In this document: positions 12,819 through 25,480 of the stretch, piece after piece | Layout: every line of letters starts with the position of its first letter | Numbering within the stretch: the stretch's first letter is position 1 | DNA from: Hippopus hippopus | Lineage: Eukaryota; Mollusca; Bivalvia; Cardiida; Cardiidae | Reading direction: 5' to 3' | Assembly: GCA_946811185.2 (NCBI GenBank) | Contig: OX328097.1 | Coordinates: 61,905,063 to 61,969,062 of the forward strand | DNA length: 64,000 nt | Notes under the pieces: generated by a model | The model's database searches: none | What the model saw: only the letters and a program-made list of their open reading frames with translations | Told to the model about the DNA's origin: nothing | Position numbers and translations under genes: made by a program

Positions 12819-15797
12819 CAAGAGGGCCATGATGGACCTGGATCGCTCACCTGAGTCAATAGGCGAAATTCACTCCACATGCATAATTCAATTTCTGACA
12901 AATCGTCAGGTCAGCTGAGCTTAAAATGTGGCCTCTAGAGGCGTCCACAAAGGATTTCCGTAAGTTGACCTAGTGACCTAATTTATCACCCCACGTGATC
13001 CAATTTAGAACTCATCAAAAAATTTATCAAGACAAAGATTCTGGACAGTTTTCAAGTTAATTGAGCAATAAATGTGACCTCTAGAGTGCCCACAAGGTAT
13101 TTCTTTAATTTGACCAAGCGACCTAGTTTGTGACCCCAGGTGACCCAATTTCAAACTCATCCAATATTTCATCAAGACAAACATTCTGACCAATTTTCAA
13201 GTCAACTGAGCAAGAAATGTGACCTCCAGAGTGCCCTAAAGGTATTTCTTTAATTTGACCTTGTGACCTAGATTATGACCCCACGTGACCCAATTTTGAA
13301 CTCATCCTAGATTTCATCAAGACAAACATTTTAACCAATTTTCAAATCAATTGAACAATAAATGTGGCCTCTAGAGTGGCCAAAAGGTATTTCTTTAATT
13401 TGACCTAGCGACCTAGTTTATGACTCCACATGACCCAATTTAGAACTCATCTGAAAATTTATCAAAACAAACACTGACCAATTTTCAAGTCAATTCAGCA
13501 AAAAATGTGGCCTCTAGAGTGCCCTAAAGGTATTTCTTTAATTTGACCTAGTGACCTAGTTTATGACCCCAGTTTACCCCATTCAGAACTTATCTGAAAG
13601 TTTATCAAGACAAACATTCTGAATAATTCTGAAATCATTTGAGCAATAAATGTGGCCTCTAGAGTGCCCACAAGGTATTTCTTTAATTTGACCAAGTGAC
13701 CTAGTTTAAGACCCCAGGTGACCCAATTTCAAATGCATCCGATATTTCATCAAGACAAACATTCTGACCAATTTTCAAGTCAAATCAGCAAGAAATATGA
13801 CCTCTAGAGTGCCCTAAAGGTGTTTCTTTTATTTGTCCTAGTTACCTAGATTATGACCGCACGTGACCCAATTTTACTCATCCTAGATTTCATCAAGACA
13901 AACATTTTAACCAATTTTTAAATCAGTTGAACAATAAATGTGACCTCTAGAGTGCCTACAAGGTATTTCTTTAATTTGACCTAGTGACCTAGTTAATGAT
14001 CCCAGGTGATCCAATTTTAGAATCATATGAGACTTCTTCAAGACCAACACTCTGACCAATTTTCAAGTCAATTGAGCAAAAAATGTTGCCTCTAGAGTGC
14101 CCACAAGGTTTTTCTTTAATTTGACCTTGTGACCTAGTTTATATTTCCTGGTGACCCAATTTTAAACTCATACGAGATTTCATCAAGACAAACATTCTGA
14201 CCAATTTTCAAGTCAATTGAGCAAGAAATGTGGTCTGTAGAGTGCCCACAAGGTATTTCTTTAGTTTGACCTAGTGACCTAGATTATGACCCCAGGTAAC
14301 CCAATTTCAAAGTCATCCAATATTTCATCAGGACAAACATTCTGACCAATTTTCAAGTCAACTGAGCAAGAAATGTGGTCTCTAGAGTGCCCTAAAGGTA
14401 TTTCTTCTATTTGACCTAGTGACCTAGATTATGACCCCACGTGACCAAATTTTAAACTCATCCTAGATTTCATCAAGACAAACATTTTTACCAATTTTCA
14501 AATCAATTGAACAATAAATGTCACCTCTAGAGTGCCCACAAGGTATTTCTTTAATTTGAACTAGTGACCTAGTTTATGACCCCAGGTAATCCAATTTTAA
14601 ACTCATTCGAGATTTCATCAAGACAAACATTCTGACCAATTTTCAAGTCAACTGAGCAAGATATGTGGCCTCTAGAGTGCCCTAAAGGTATTTCTTTTAT
14701 TTGACCTAGTGACCTAGATTATGACCCCACGTGACCCAATTTTAAAGTCATCCTAGATTTCATCAAGACAAACATTTTAACCAATTTTCAAATCAATTGA
14801 ACAATAAATGTGGTCTCTAGAGTGCCCTAAAGCTATTTCTTTTATTTGAACTAGTGACATAGTTCATGACCCCAGGTGATCCAATTTTAAACTCATTCGA
14901 GATTTCATCAAGACAAACATTCTGACCAATTTTTTAAGTCAATTGAGCAAGAAATGTTGCCTCTAGAGTGCCCACAAGGTATTTCTTTAATTTGAACTAG
15001 TGACCTAGATTATGACCCCAGGTGACCCAATTTTGAACTCATCCTAGATTTCATCATGACAAATATTCTGACCAATTTTCAAATCAATTGAACAATAAAT
15101 GTGGCTTCTAGAGTGCCCTAAAGGTATTTCTTTAATTTGACCTAGTGACCTGGATTATGACCTCAGATGACCCAATTTTGAAGTCATGCTAGATTTCATC
15201 AAGACAAACATTTTAACCAATTTACAAATAACTGAACAATAAATATGGCCTCTATAGTGCCCTAAAGGTATTTGTTTAATTCGACCTAGTGACCTAGATT
15301 ATGACCCCAGGTGACCCAATTTTGAACTCATCCTAGACTTCATCAAGACAAACATGTTAACCAATTTTCAATTTAATTGAACAATAAATGTGGCCTCTAG
15401 AGTGCCCACAAGGTATTTCTTTAATTTGACCTAGTGACCTAATATAAGACCCAACATGACCCAAATTCAGACTCATGTGAGACTTTATCAAGACAAACAT
15501 CCTGACCAATTTGCAAGTCAATTGAGCAAAAAATGTGGCCTCTAGAGTGCCCAGAAGGTATTACTTTAATTTGACCTAGTGACCTAGTTTATGATCCCAG
15601 GTGACCCAAATCCAAACTCATGTGAGATTTTATCAAGACAAACATTCTGACCAAATTTCAGACTATTTGAGCTATAAATGTGGCCTCTAGAGTGCCCACA
15701 AGGTATTACTTTAATTTGACCTAGTGACCTTGTTTATGACCCCAGGTGACCCAGTTTTGAACTGACTGAACACGTTGTGCTCAGGTGGACTAACAAA
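12819..15797. mobile_element. Helentron-like non-autonomous element with 145-bp tandem array
   Basis: Starts acaagagggccatgatgg and carries gctcacctgag near 12845. About 20 head-to-tail units of about 145 bp follow (12876-15768); each repeats motifs such as gcctctagagtgccc and gacctagtgacctag. It ends with cacgttgtgctcaggtg and then ctaacaaa near 15796. The 5' gctcacctgag is the inverse of the 3' ctcaggtg end, a subterminal inverted repeat as in Helentron-type elements; the class call is inference. Coding potential is absent. Confidence 0.6.
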
Positions 15798-16780
15798 CGC
15801 AGAACAGGTTCACTACATACCAAAAAACAAAGCTCTATGTCTTCCAGTTTTAGAAAAGAAGAATTTTAAAGTTTTCCTTCTTTGTTCCTATGTTCGAACT
15901 TGTGACCCCCGGGGCGGAGCCAGTTTTGACCCCAGCGGCATCATTTGAACAAAGTTGGTAGAGGTCCACTAGGAGATGCTACATACCAAATATCAAAGCT
16001 CTACACCGTCCAGTTTTAGAGAAGAAGAATTTTAAAGTTTTCCTTCTTTGTTCCTATGTTCGAACTTGTGACCCCAAGGGCTGGGCCAGTTTTGACCCCA
16101 GCGGCATCATATGAACAAACTTGGTAGAGGTCCACTAAGAGATACTACATACCAAATATCAAAGCTCTACGCCTTCCAGTTTCAGAGAAGAAGAATTTCG
16201 AAGTTTTCCTTCTTTGTTCCTATGTTCAATCTTGTGACCCCCGGGGCGGGGCCAGTTTTGACCCTAAGGACATCGTATGAACAAACTTGGTAGAGGTCCA
16301 CTAGGAGATGCTACATACCAAATATCAAAGCTGTATGCCTTCCAGTTTCAGAGAAGAAGAATTTTAAAGTTTTCCTTCTTTGTTCCTATGTTCAAACTTG
16401 TGACCCCCGGGGCGGGGCCATTTTTGACCCCAGGGGCATCATATGAACAAACTTGGTAGAGGTCCACTAGGAGATGCTACATACCAAATATCAAAGCCCT
16501 ACGCCTTCTGGTTTCAGAGAAGAAGATTTTCAAAGATTTTGCTATTTTTTCCCTTTTTGTTGCCATGGCAACCAGAGTTATGGGTGGAATTCAATCTCTT
16601 GAACAACTTTGGTAGAGCTTCACCCAAGGAACATCCCTGCCAAGTTTCATCAAGATTGGCCAAGCGGTTTAGGAGGAGAATATGTTTAAAGGAATTGTGG
16701 ACAGACGGACAGATGGACGCCGGACAACGACCGGTCACAATACCTCACCTGAGCACTTCGTGCTCAGGTGAACTAACAAA
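15798..16780. mobile_element. Second, 5'-truncated Helentron-like unit with 166-bp array
   Basis: About 4.5 direct units of 166 bp (ctacataccaaatatcaaag repeated), then a unique tail. It ends with a perfect 11-bp stem, 3-nt loop hairpin (16746-16770, cacctgagcac / gtgctcaggtg) followed by ctaacaaa. A hairpin just inside CTAA is typical of Helitron-type 3' ends. It directly follows a degenerate copy of the same 3' end at 15769-15797. Confidence 0.6.
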
Positions 16781-16795
16781 GGGGTAAGTCCTTAC

Positions 16796-16898
16796 CAAAA
16801 ATCCACCCTATCGCCACAGCTTCGAATGTACAAGTCGTCAGTAAAACAAGTCCACTTACACTGTAGTAATCAATCAATCGAAAAACGTACACTCCACC
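16796..16898 (-). CDS. SLC6 symporter, exon 10 (TM10)
   Basis: 103 nt, phase 0 to phase 1, acceptor ccattcag, donor TTG|GTAAGG. Reads GGVYVFRLIDYYSVSG and ends EAVAIGWIF. A Helentron-like element ends only about 16-20 bp beyond the exon, leaving the donor intact. Confidence 0.88.
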
Positions 16899-17561
16899 CT
16901 GAATGGTTCCATACAAAATATTTTTTATAAAGAAGTTGGTTGATTTTTCCCTTTATCTATCGCCTTTACTGGCTGCCCATATGGGCAACGCCCCCCCCCC
17001 CAACAAAAAAAAAAGGCTGTTAGTTATGTTACGGGAGACCGTGCAAGATACTGGACGAAACACATCCTAAGTTACGCCTGGTCCTTTAACAAAGGATAGG
17101 TTTCATCTTGTATCTTCAGTCATCCTCAATAACATAACAGTCTGGAGGCGGGAGGGCGTCGCCTCATATGCACAACCGGTAACAACGATAAATAAAGGCA
17201 ATTCAAACAATCATGACAAATTATTTCCATGTAAAAATATATATATATAAAAAAGGTTTCGTATTTATCAATCATTTTAACCTCAACTTTAATTCTGAAT
17301 TTCGTATCTAACCATTCAACCAATTAGTTGGCTAGTCATTGATAATGAGAGCGAAAGTTCAAGTTGAATAAGAACCCATTCATATCGAAAAAGGAACGAA
17401 TTCCTCCCTTCCCTGGCTCCCTGCCTCCCTCCTTTACTTTCTTTCTTTCTTTTCTTAAATCGCTCATTTATTTATCTGTATAAAGCAAATACTTATCGAG
17501 GAACTATTCAACTAGAGTACATGTATTTGATGATGAAAAAGGTGGACAAAAAGTCGGATAC

Positions 17562-17699
17562 CTCTGTAACCATTGGCAACCCCAGCAGAAAGCACAAAAG
17601 ACAGAAGAGGCCAACAAATACGGTCCTTCGGTTCGTCTTATACAGGTATGTTGGAAATTCGTCTATGATTGGTGTGAGAAATCCTTCCACGCTGACAAA
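17562..17699 (-). CDS. SLC6 symporter, exon 9 (TM9)
   Basis: 138 nt, 46 codons, phase 0 on both sides. Begins FVSVEGFLTPIIDEFP and ends LLGLPMVTE, the standard SLC6 exon limits. Acceptor ctgtttcag, donor GAG|GTATCC. Confidence 0.9.
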
Positions 17700-17753
17700 C
17701 TGAAACAGTCGTTGCAACGAAAATAGTAAGACATTTTTTTTTTTCTTTGGTAT

Positions 17754-17962
17754 TTAACTCTTATGCTGATAAGCACGACTCAAGGACCTTTTGCGGACAG
17801 CGAAGATCAAGATTAGACTGCACAGAAAGTGCAGTCTGATTTTGGATCGACACAGTCCGATAAGGATATATTTTTTTCACCAAAATATTTTGAAATAGCA
17901 ACAATCAGGTTTTTTCCATCGGCTTGAAATTTCATTTCATTTATTTAGCAGGTTAAGGGTTT
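17754..17962. mobile_element. MITE of the TTAACCCTTA family
   Basis: Ends ttaactctta and aagggttta; the core hairpin is agactgcacagaaagtgcagtct. The same family is at 19210-19427, 39814-40026 and 62539-62755, with partial copies near 10430, 12550, 18740, 23800, 37500 and 62870. Confidence 0.7.
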
Positions 17963-18926
17963 ACTCTTCACCAAACTATAAAGTTTTAAAACTGTCCAAA
18001 TTCAAAGCATATTTGTTTTAAAAGCATTCTTTCTGTGGGTCGTTAAAACATCGGGTTAGGCTATATCTTAAAATAGTAACGCAGTTTTCAAATACATGTA
18101 TATTTAAGCTTTATCACAGAGGCCATTGCACCTAACCATCTTTGTAGTTTGTATCTATAAATCTAGGACATTACCGAACAATCAAGATTTCAAGGACCCT
18201 GAAGATGAAGGCTTTGAAATAATAAGAGCAATAGAAAGTATATCTCTGACTAACGCGAGCAGCCCTTCTAGGTACAATTTTAAGTAGAGCCGTTGCATGC
18301 CAACGGATACTCCCACCAGTCCCTTTGTCACTGGATCATGAAAAATATTCAAAGGACCGTAGCTCCTGTAAAGTCCACCATTCATAATGCAACTTGCAAG
18401 GCACAAGTTATCATTGTAAAAGGTCTTCCGATAGTTGAGCAGTGTAGGAGGAGATAAGGACACAAAATTGTGCGTACAGATGGATCACCTGATACCAGTA
18501 TACATCATAACTTCCGAGGGAGGTACGATCTGGACGTTTGATTGTTCAGTCAAGAACTCCGCATCTGAAGGAAAAGATTCTGCTCTGCTGTGATTAGTCT
18601 ATATCAAAAGGTAGTCTGAAATAGGATCTGCACCGTCCCATATTTTTTGCGATACATGGTTCAATTCAATTGAAGCTTTAGGCTGTATTCGGACAATTTC
18701 CAGTAACATTCATCAGTTTATAATAAAACGTATTAACCCATTTCAGCGCAATGGGTAAGCACGGGGTCTTTTGCATATAGTACAAATCATGATCAGACTG
18801 CAAAGAATGTGCAGTCTTACCTTGGATCTATACTTCCTGCATGTTTGGTCAAACGTAGTTATAAGATAAAGATCTGTCTGAGTTTCGATGGATCGCATTT
18901 TCAGCCGTCGAAAGAGATCGAGTTTA

Positions 18927-19192
18927 TATGGCTTGCAACACGCGAAAAGGGGCATTCAGACATTTGCGTAAAGTGTCGTCTCGGATCAGCCTGCGCAGTC
19001 CGCGCAGGCTAATCCGAGACGGCACTTTACGGCTACATTAGATTTTGTCCAACAGTAGACTTGCGCAAAACAGAAAATTACATAAAAACGGAAAGTGTCG
19101 TTTCGGATGAGCCTTCGCGGAGTGCACAGGCTGATCCGAGACGACACTACGCAAACGTCCGAATGCTCCTTTTCGCGTGTTGCAGGCCATAT
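18927..19192. mobile_element. MITE with CCTGCAACACGCGAAAAGG ends
   Basis: Left end tatggcttgcaacacgcgaa and right end cgcgtgttgcaggccata are inverse copies. Two internal hairpins are built on gcctgcgcagtccgcgcaggc. A partial TTAACCCTTA-family piece abuts on the left (18740-18926). Confidence 0.75.
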
Positions 19193-19209
19193 GTTTGGCG
19201 TTGCAAGAT

Positions 19210-19427
19210 TTAACCCTTATCCTGCTGAATATCTAACATGAACTTTTTAAGTCGGTAGTTAAAACCCAAATGTTGCTATTTAACAAGTTATTTCCTCTTG
19301 GAGAAAAATATCTCCATATCGGATAGTGTAGATCCAAGATCAGACTGCACGTTCTTTGCAGTCTGATCTTGATTTACACTGTCCGCAAAAGGTCAGTGAG
19401 TCGTGCTCAGCAGCCAAAGGGTAAATA
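19210..19427. mobile_element. MITE of the TTAACCCTTA family
   Basis: Begins ttaacccttatcctgctg and ends gcagccaaagggtaaa, with a central hairpin agactgcacgttctttgcagtct. Lies in SLC6 intron 8, close to exon 8. Confidence 0.7.
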
Positions 19428-19564
19428 CTTGGGCTACCATGCTAAACATGAGCAGTGCAGTTTGATCTTTATCTTTGCCATCCGCCAAAGCCCTAGTCTT
19501 CGCTTTATGATGCTAAAAGGTTAAAATCTTCGTAGACCTAATTAATTCACAAATGGAGACTGAC

Positions 19565-19677
19565 CTGGCTGTCCAAACCCACGAAAAAAAAAGTCAAGAA
19601 GAACAAAACGGACCACAATGGTGGTAACGGCATTTGGCTGACAGCTTTCGGGTACGTTAGAAACACTAGCCCGGGAC
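19565..19677 (-). CDS. SLC6 symporter, exon 8 (TM8)
   Basis: 113 nt, phase 1 to phase 0, acceptor ctctctcag, donor CAG|GTCAGT. Begins [17 protein letters not shown] and ends VGLDSQ, both conserved. The 3.7-kb intron before it holds several repeats. Confidence 0.88.
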
Positions 19678-20161
19678 CTGAGAGAGAAAAAGAAAAAGCG
19701 AGCATCTGGAAAGATTAATAACACTTTTGCAGACTAGTTTAATGAAAATTTTATCTCAAAAGCCAAGGAATGTCAGAATCTATTTTTATCACAAAACTCC
19801 CCTTGTTTTCAATGTAAGACAGCCATTACGAATTTTCTTGTCTTTCACCCGTGTGAGATAAGAAAATAGTGCCGTATTTGGTCAACGTCAACATAATAAT
19901 ACGACTCATTTCTAAAACACTGCCGAACATGATTCCTGTGAGAAACTGACTGTCAAAACTGATGATCGTGACAAAGCTACCAATTTTAGTATTGTTAGAT
20001 GTAAAACAAAACCGTTGTATGCAAGTTTCTTTGGATGTTTTTGTGATGTACAAACCTGTCAAAGAAACAAATAGGCTTTATATAAATTTCAATACACATT
20101 TACATGTTGGCCTATGCTTTAACACGTCATGAACTATAATTTTTGAGATAAAGTTATGTGA

Positions 20162-20282
20162 TAAAAAGAATCTGACATTCTTTGGCGTTTGAGCAAAAAT
20201 TTTATTAAACTCGCCCACAAAAAAATGTTATCAAGCTCGCCAAAGACTCGCTCAATAACATTTTTTGTAAACTCGTTTAAAG
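20162..20282. repeat. Truncated fold-back repeat
   Basis: Reads aagaatctgacattctttgg, then self-complementary stretches around aacattttt. Fuller copies of the same family are at 32730-32887 and 32441-32592; a half copy is at about 19736-19790. Confidence 0.55.
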
Positions 20283-23200
20283 ACGATCGCTACAGTTTCA
20301 CCATTTTTTGAAAACATTCAGAATTTCATGAAACTTTGTTTGGTGATAGTATATTATCTGATCTACAAAAATAGCAAATAAAAAAAGGGGGGTCACCAGC
20401 TTTGGAAAAATTCTTTGAATATTCCTTTTAGTACACCCTGCATTGCGGCAGTTCAGGATGAAATTTCACCTATGGAAACTAAGTCTATGTACATTTTTTA
20501 AATGACTACAATTATAAGTAAATTTTATGTCATTGTATTGGTGAAACATCAAATTTAATAATAAGAAAATAATAATAATTTAGAGTATTTTGAGTATCAA
20601 TCTTTAAAATAAAAACCCTTTACTTATGGCTAAAACACCTTTATTTCTGGGGAAAAAAAACTGTGACTTATTTATTAAAAAAGTTTTTTTTTTTTTTTAT
20701 GTTCTAACATTCAGATTTTTCTTATTTTTTCTATAAATAATATTCAGATACTAAACTAAACGAACCAGGCTTAAAACACATTGGTCACCAGCCTTATTTT
20801 TTAAGAAAATACATTTTAAGGTTGTGGGTGGGGCACTAACTAATGAGTAAATGTAGGGTTTGTCAAAGACAAAGACATTGTATGAAGTAAATTATCTCAA
20901 ATTTTTCAATAATACAACAATGTTTATAAGAATCAAGTTTGTTGGTCATAATAAAACAATCCACAGCATATAAATGTAATGTTAGCATTTAACCCATTAC
21001 CAAACGACTAATTTTAGACTCTTCTAAATTTGACGCGTTTGCAGACGCTAAACCAAAACCTGGTATTCATGTATCACAGATCTTTGATGAGTCAGAAATC
21101 ATTGTGCGAAAAGGAGAAATCAATCATTAGGAGTAATTTCTCCTTTTGACAACAATGTTTTCTACTGTTGTCTGCTGCAGACTCATCAAGCTAAGGAATA
21201 ACCTGGTAAAGGAGAAAGAGTTACATTCCCTTGTTTTCTGCACGTCTCTACCAAGTGACATAATTTTGGACTAGACCAAACTGAAAGCATCGGTATCTGA
21301 AAAGATATTATAGCTCGACGATACGTCTGTCAGACAGAGCGCTAGTAGTAGCATCTGTGTCCGTATTTCCGTTGTTGTAGGTGACGTAGTTAGGTGATTA
21401 ACTTTGACTTTCAGTCCGATCTTTTGAAAGCGTAATTTCGGATTCTTGCCTCGCATATATTTGGCTTGATTCAAATACTTTTTTCTTACTTTTGCTGACA
21501 TAAAACAACCCGTTTTAGTTTTTGGTTTATTCATTCTGCAGACATTGACAATTGTGGCAAGATCAGGTGTCGCACCACTGCGAGACAGCTTCCGGGTCGT
21601 AGTAGTCAAAAGTAGTCCCATGTGAAATTTTGCAGTAGCACTTTTGTTGCACTGTTTCATGCATCTAAGAGGGCGTTGTCTGCGCATGTCATATTCTTCG
21701 AAGATTCGACCTGTCTGCTATGACGCATCACCCATCCCCCAATACCTGGGAAAAGTAGGGCTTATACTGAAGCTGCTATTAGCCTATTACCCAAGCATGT
21801 AGGGGCTGTTTTAATAAATGGCCGATGCATAGGTTACATGCTAACCGATCATAGCTGAATGAATCGCATCAGGTCGCGTTTTATTGAGTAAACGTTTATT
21901 TCATTTCGAAATTCAAAGTAACGGTTGTTGTTTTGAAAAGTACTCCGGTTCTGTACCAAGAATGCCCAAATTAGATAGATGTGTATTTGTAGAGTGCCAT
22001 CTAGCGGGAGATAATGTCTAAGAGGGCTTAGTGGTATATAATTTAGATTTGCTTCAAATTTAGGCATTGGGGGACCACTTAGATGTTTTAATATTGTATA
22101 TTGAGTGGACTACATGTATATTGTGTCACTGAAAGAACAAAAAATTGGGGTCATGGGGGTGAACAGGTGTTTTTGAGAGGGAAAATTCTAGGGTGTCCGT
22201 GTTTGTTGGGATTTAGCGAAAAACGCGATCGGTTGTCATGTTATTTTTAATGCATTTTTTGAAGGACTAAGGACTTACTTTAGACAGCAAGAGACGGGAA
22301 AACAAAAGGTTTGCCATTAAGCCATCTGTGAAGCTTCAAAGATGGCCAATTTCACTCTATTTTCAATATGGCCAAAAACCGGTGGTGTGACACCTTAGGT
22401 GCTCACCGTTTCGAGTAAAAATGTGAGCGTGATAGTTACACGAAGTGTGATAATGGAAACTGTCGCGAAGGTCGTTAATAAAATTCTATCTCAAACACTC
22501 AGGCCAGATTCTATATATCACATTACGATTTCCATGAATAAAACCCGATTTGTTTCTCTAAAAGAGGTATAAAATGACGTCACACAATGCGTATCTCATA
22601 CGTGTGCAAGATATAGATGATCTGACATCCGCTTGCGGACTACTGTCGGTTCCCATTTGAATGGTCAACAAGTTACGTAATGATATCTATCCGCCATTCA
22701 TTCAAAGAAGTTATTAACAAATTAACCAGTATCAATTTGTTTTAGGCAGGTATATTTTGATTAAACGCTCGTCTTAGCCCGTCAAAAGGCATAGCTGATT
22801 CAGAATCAAAGTACTTTATAGTAAAGTGTTCATGTCAACGCACATTTCTCTCCTATTAAATATGGACCTAGTACTAAGTACAAAGTAAACCAACCTACTG
22901 ATTATGATTATGTGTAGTGCCTGGCTAGGTCATTTATATGCAGTATTTTGATTTGTTTGCCTGTTTTCTGGTGTATAACGCTGTTTTCAACATTGTGTCG
23001 GTATATCATGGTGTCCAGTGCACCTATCCATGCTTTCCAAGAGTTTCTTTTACAAGTTCTTCGCGCAGTCAAATTTCCAAGTCTCTGGCTGCTTTCCATA
23101 AGAAATATAGTCGAAACACTCTTTAGCAATGAATGAAGATTGAAATCTATAGCAGTGACTATCATCAAGCCTCGGAAACGATTTGGCCGAGCTGGGAGTT

Positions 23201-23337
23201 AGGCCAGTGACCTCTAGGTGTTAAGCCACGTACGTTATCTACCGATATAGAGGACTCGTTTAGTGTTGTGAAATTGTGAATCAGAACAGAACAGTTTGCA
23301 AACCCAACGTTGACCTTTTCGTACCAAGAAGACTTAC
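20283..23337. other. SLC6 intron 7, remaining part
   Basis: Mostly AT-rich with no recognised gene. 21681-21809 is an interspersed repeat also present at 63875-64000. Open frames at 21271-21687 and 22908-23168 on the minus strand have no recognisable domain. Confidence 0.45.
21681..21809. repeat. Interspersed repeat shared with the window's right edge
   Basis: tgcgcatgtcatattcttcg through ttacccaagcatgtagg matches 63875-64000 in the same orientation with few differences. The right-edge copy is cut by the window. Confidence 0.7.
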
Positions 23338-23462
23338 CAGAATCAACAACCGATTCGATGGACTGGTTTAGCTCATGCGCCATAAAGCCTAGGACCGAAA
23401 ACACAGCCAGACCGCCATAGATACTTGTCAGACAGTTCACCGTTATGATGATCAAACTGTTT
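23338..23462 (-). CDS. SLC6 symporter, exon 7 (TM7)
   Basis: 125 nt, phase 2 to phase 1, donor CTG|GTAAGT. Encodes NSLIIITVNCLTSIYGGLAV and VLGFMAHELNQSI, matching TM7 of the family. Confidence 0.88.
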
Positions 23463-24149
23463 CTGTAACAAAACGATGGCGATACCATCCGTTTGTATAC
23501 ATGTATTTTGTAACTCCTTTGCTGCAAAATGAATTCGTCTTTCTTTGACAATTAAGCCCTGTAGTACTAAATACATGAATTACACATTCCCAGTCGGTAC
23601 TAGAGGCAGGTATTGCAATTTCGAAGCTGTTTTGTCAGAATATCTGGCGAAGTAGCGGAGTGAGTAAGATACAGGATTAAACTTCACGTTCTGTGATTGA
23701 TCTTATGACCTTGACCTTTACTGTCCGCATAAGCAATTGAAACCGGATTCAGCGCTACAAGGATTAAAACACAATTTTACTGCAAAATCTAACCTTTAGG
23801 CTGGTAACCGCGACCAAAGGACCTTTTGCGGACAGTCTCCTTTATTGCCCAAATACTTTTTCTGTCCTTTCAACGGCAGCACCTATCATTTGAATCATAT
23901 TTAATCATATTTCTTGGATCGTAGGTTTATCGAGAAAGTAAAGTTAAAGAAAAAAACATTTTGGTACAATGATCGCATACCTATGACAGCAAAATGGTGG
24001 CATTCGCCAAAGGTTTATTTCCTTGTCACGACTTAATGACTCGTGGCAACAACTTCCATATCTTGTGGTAATGCCTTAACTTTTAGGCTGCTAAGCGCGA
24101 CTCACTGACCTTTTGCGACTCAATAACTCGTGGCCACGAGATTATAATT

Positions 24150-24391
24150 GGGCAAAGATATGTGAAAAGGGTGCGAAATGCATCTACAAAAAGTATCACC
24201 CTTGGTCGACCTGGGCCGAAACCTTTTGCTTTTAGTAAATTTTCTGCATATCTAAGGACCAGTCAACCTCTTGATTTAGTTGGTTGTAAGACAAAATGGA
24301 TTTTATGGAACCATAATTATGTGATGTTTTGTTTGGTACAATGCATCAGGTAGATGCAGCAACCCCCCTTTTCCCAGAGTATGGCTCATTT
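24150..24391. mobile_element. Degraded MITE of the ATGAGCCATGCTCTG family
   Basis: Right end ccagagtatggctcat and the internal gcatatctaaggacca and gttggttgtaagaca blocks match other copies. The left end is eroded. Lies in SLC6 intron 6. Confidence 0.5.
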
Positions 24392-24429
24392 CTTTTTTGC
24401 GCATGTCCCCTCTATGCTGCAGTACATAC

Positions 24430-24668
24430 CTGACACAATCAGAATGGAACTTGTTATAGCTTCCCAGAGTTATCATAAAGCCTTGTCCTATACCAATAGA
24501 ATAAACAACTTGGGTTGCGCCTTCTAACCATACTTGAGCATCGGCCAGCCGGGTAAAATTCGGTCTAAGATAATAGATTATTCCATTGATTGATCCCTCT
24601 AGTGTGATCCCTCTTACAAATATAACTGTCAGGAGGACATATGGAAAAAGGGCCGTAAAATAAACGAT
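24430..24668 (-). CDS. SLC6 symporter, exon 6 (TM5 and TM6)
   Basis: 239 nt, phase 0 to phase 2. TM5 reads IVYFTALFPYVLLTVI and is followed by VRGITLEGS. The TM6 segment reads VWLEGATQVVYSIGIGQGF, then LGSYNKFHSDC. Q and S at the predicted chloride and sodium sites are kept; E for the usual D before GATQ is a visible variant. Confidence 0.88.
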
Positions 24669-24951
24669 CTGTAAAAGACGAAATGAGTGTTTAGCTACGG
24701 GATTCTAATTATAAGCATGTATACGATAATTGTGTGTATAACCACGTACAAACAGCTAAATATTCAAATATGTATACATTCCTACGGACAAAATAAATCT
24801 CTGTATATCTACATGTTTTACAGATGCAAAGTCAAGGTGCGAAAATCATGAAAAAATAATGCTAACCATTGACATAAACATACCTAAAAGTTTGGACCTT
24901 ATTTGCACTCTTCGTTATCGAATTAATTTCTCAAAAGCTTGACTATTTTGT

Positions 24952-25480
24952 CTTACGAACAAAGTCCGTAACAAAGAAACAAATAAACAAATGCATGGCA
25001 GAAATACAGGGACCGGGCAGGATTCGAACCTAGAACGCCCGGACGGAAGGCCAATACCATAACCACTGAACTAAAGAGAATTCTCCCTAACGCAGCTGTT
25101 AGGTATTGTATATAAATCGGGATGAAGCCATGCATGAAGGAATGGTCTCCCGTAACACACCCCCTCTTAAAGTCATCATTTATTGATGACTCAATGCCTT
25201 ATTAGGCAGAAAGTCCGTTTTTGGACAACAAATGGGATTAATGGCTCAATGGCCAATCCCGGACGAGCCCCCATCTTACGAACAAAGTCCGTTATAAAGA
25301 AACAAATGAACAAATGCATGGCAGAAATACAGGGCCCGGGCAGAATTCGAACCTAGAACGCCCGGACGGAAGGCCATTACCATAACCACTGAGCTAAAGA
25401 CAATTCTCCCTAACGCAGTTGTGAGGTATTGTATATAAATCGGGATGAAGCCACGCATGAAGGAGTGGTCTCCCGTAACA
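24952..25480 (-). repeat. Directly duplicated tRNA-derived SINE-like repeat
   Basis: Two copies (about 24952-25160 and 25275-25480), offset by 323 bp. Each has on the minus strand an A-box-like ttagttcagtgg and a B-box ggttcgaat in a tRNA-like head, then a long tail. The anticodon arm does not fold as in a true tRNA, so these are SINE heads. The intervening DNA suggests a local duplication. Confidence 0.55.

Noticed and set aside
13005..15770. Open frames in the 145-bp array
   Set aside because: Tandem non-coding repeat; frames are short and change with indels between units.
16111..16787. Open frames in the 166-bp array as a repeat protein family
   Set aside because: They are phase-locked to the DNA repeat, each ends inside the unit, and they show no domain.
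21271..21687. 138-residue frame on the minus strand as a gene
   Set aside because: No recognised domain, no splice context, inside an SLC6 intron.
22908..23168. 86-residue minus-strand frame as a transposon protein
   Set aside because: Some resemblance to interspersed coding repeats but no motif firm enough to name; overlapping frames on both strands.
25012..25084. Functional tRNA gene
   Set aside because: A- and B-boxes are present but the cloverleaf, especially the anticodon arm, is not sound, and the unit is repeated with a SINE-type tail.
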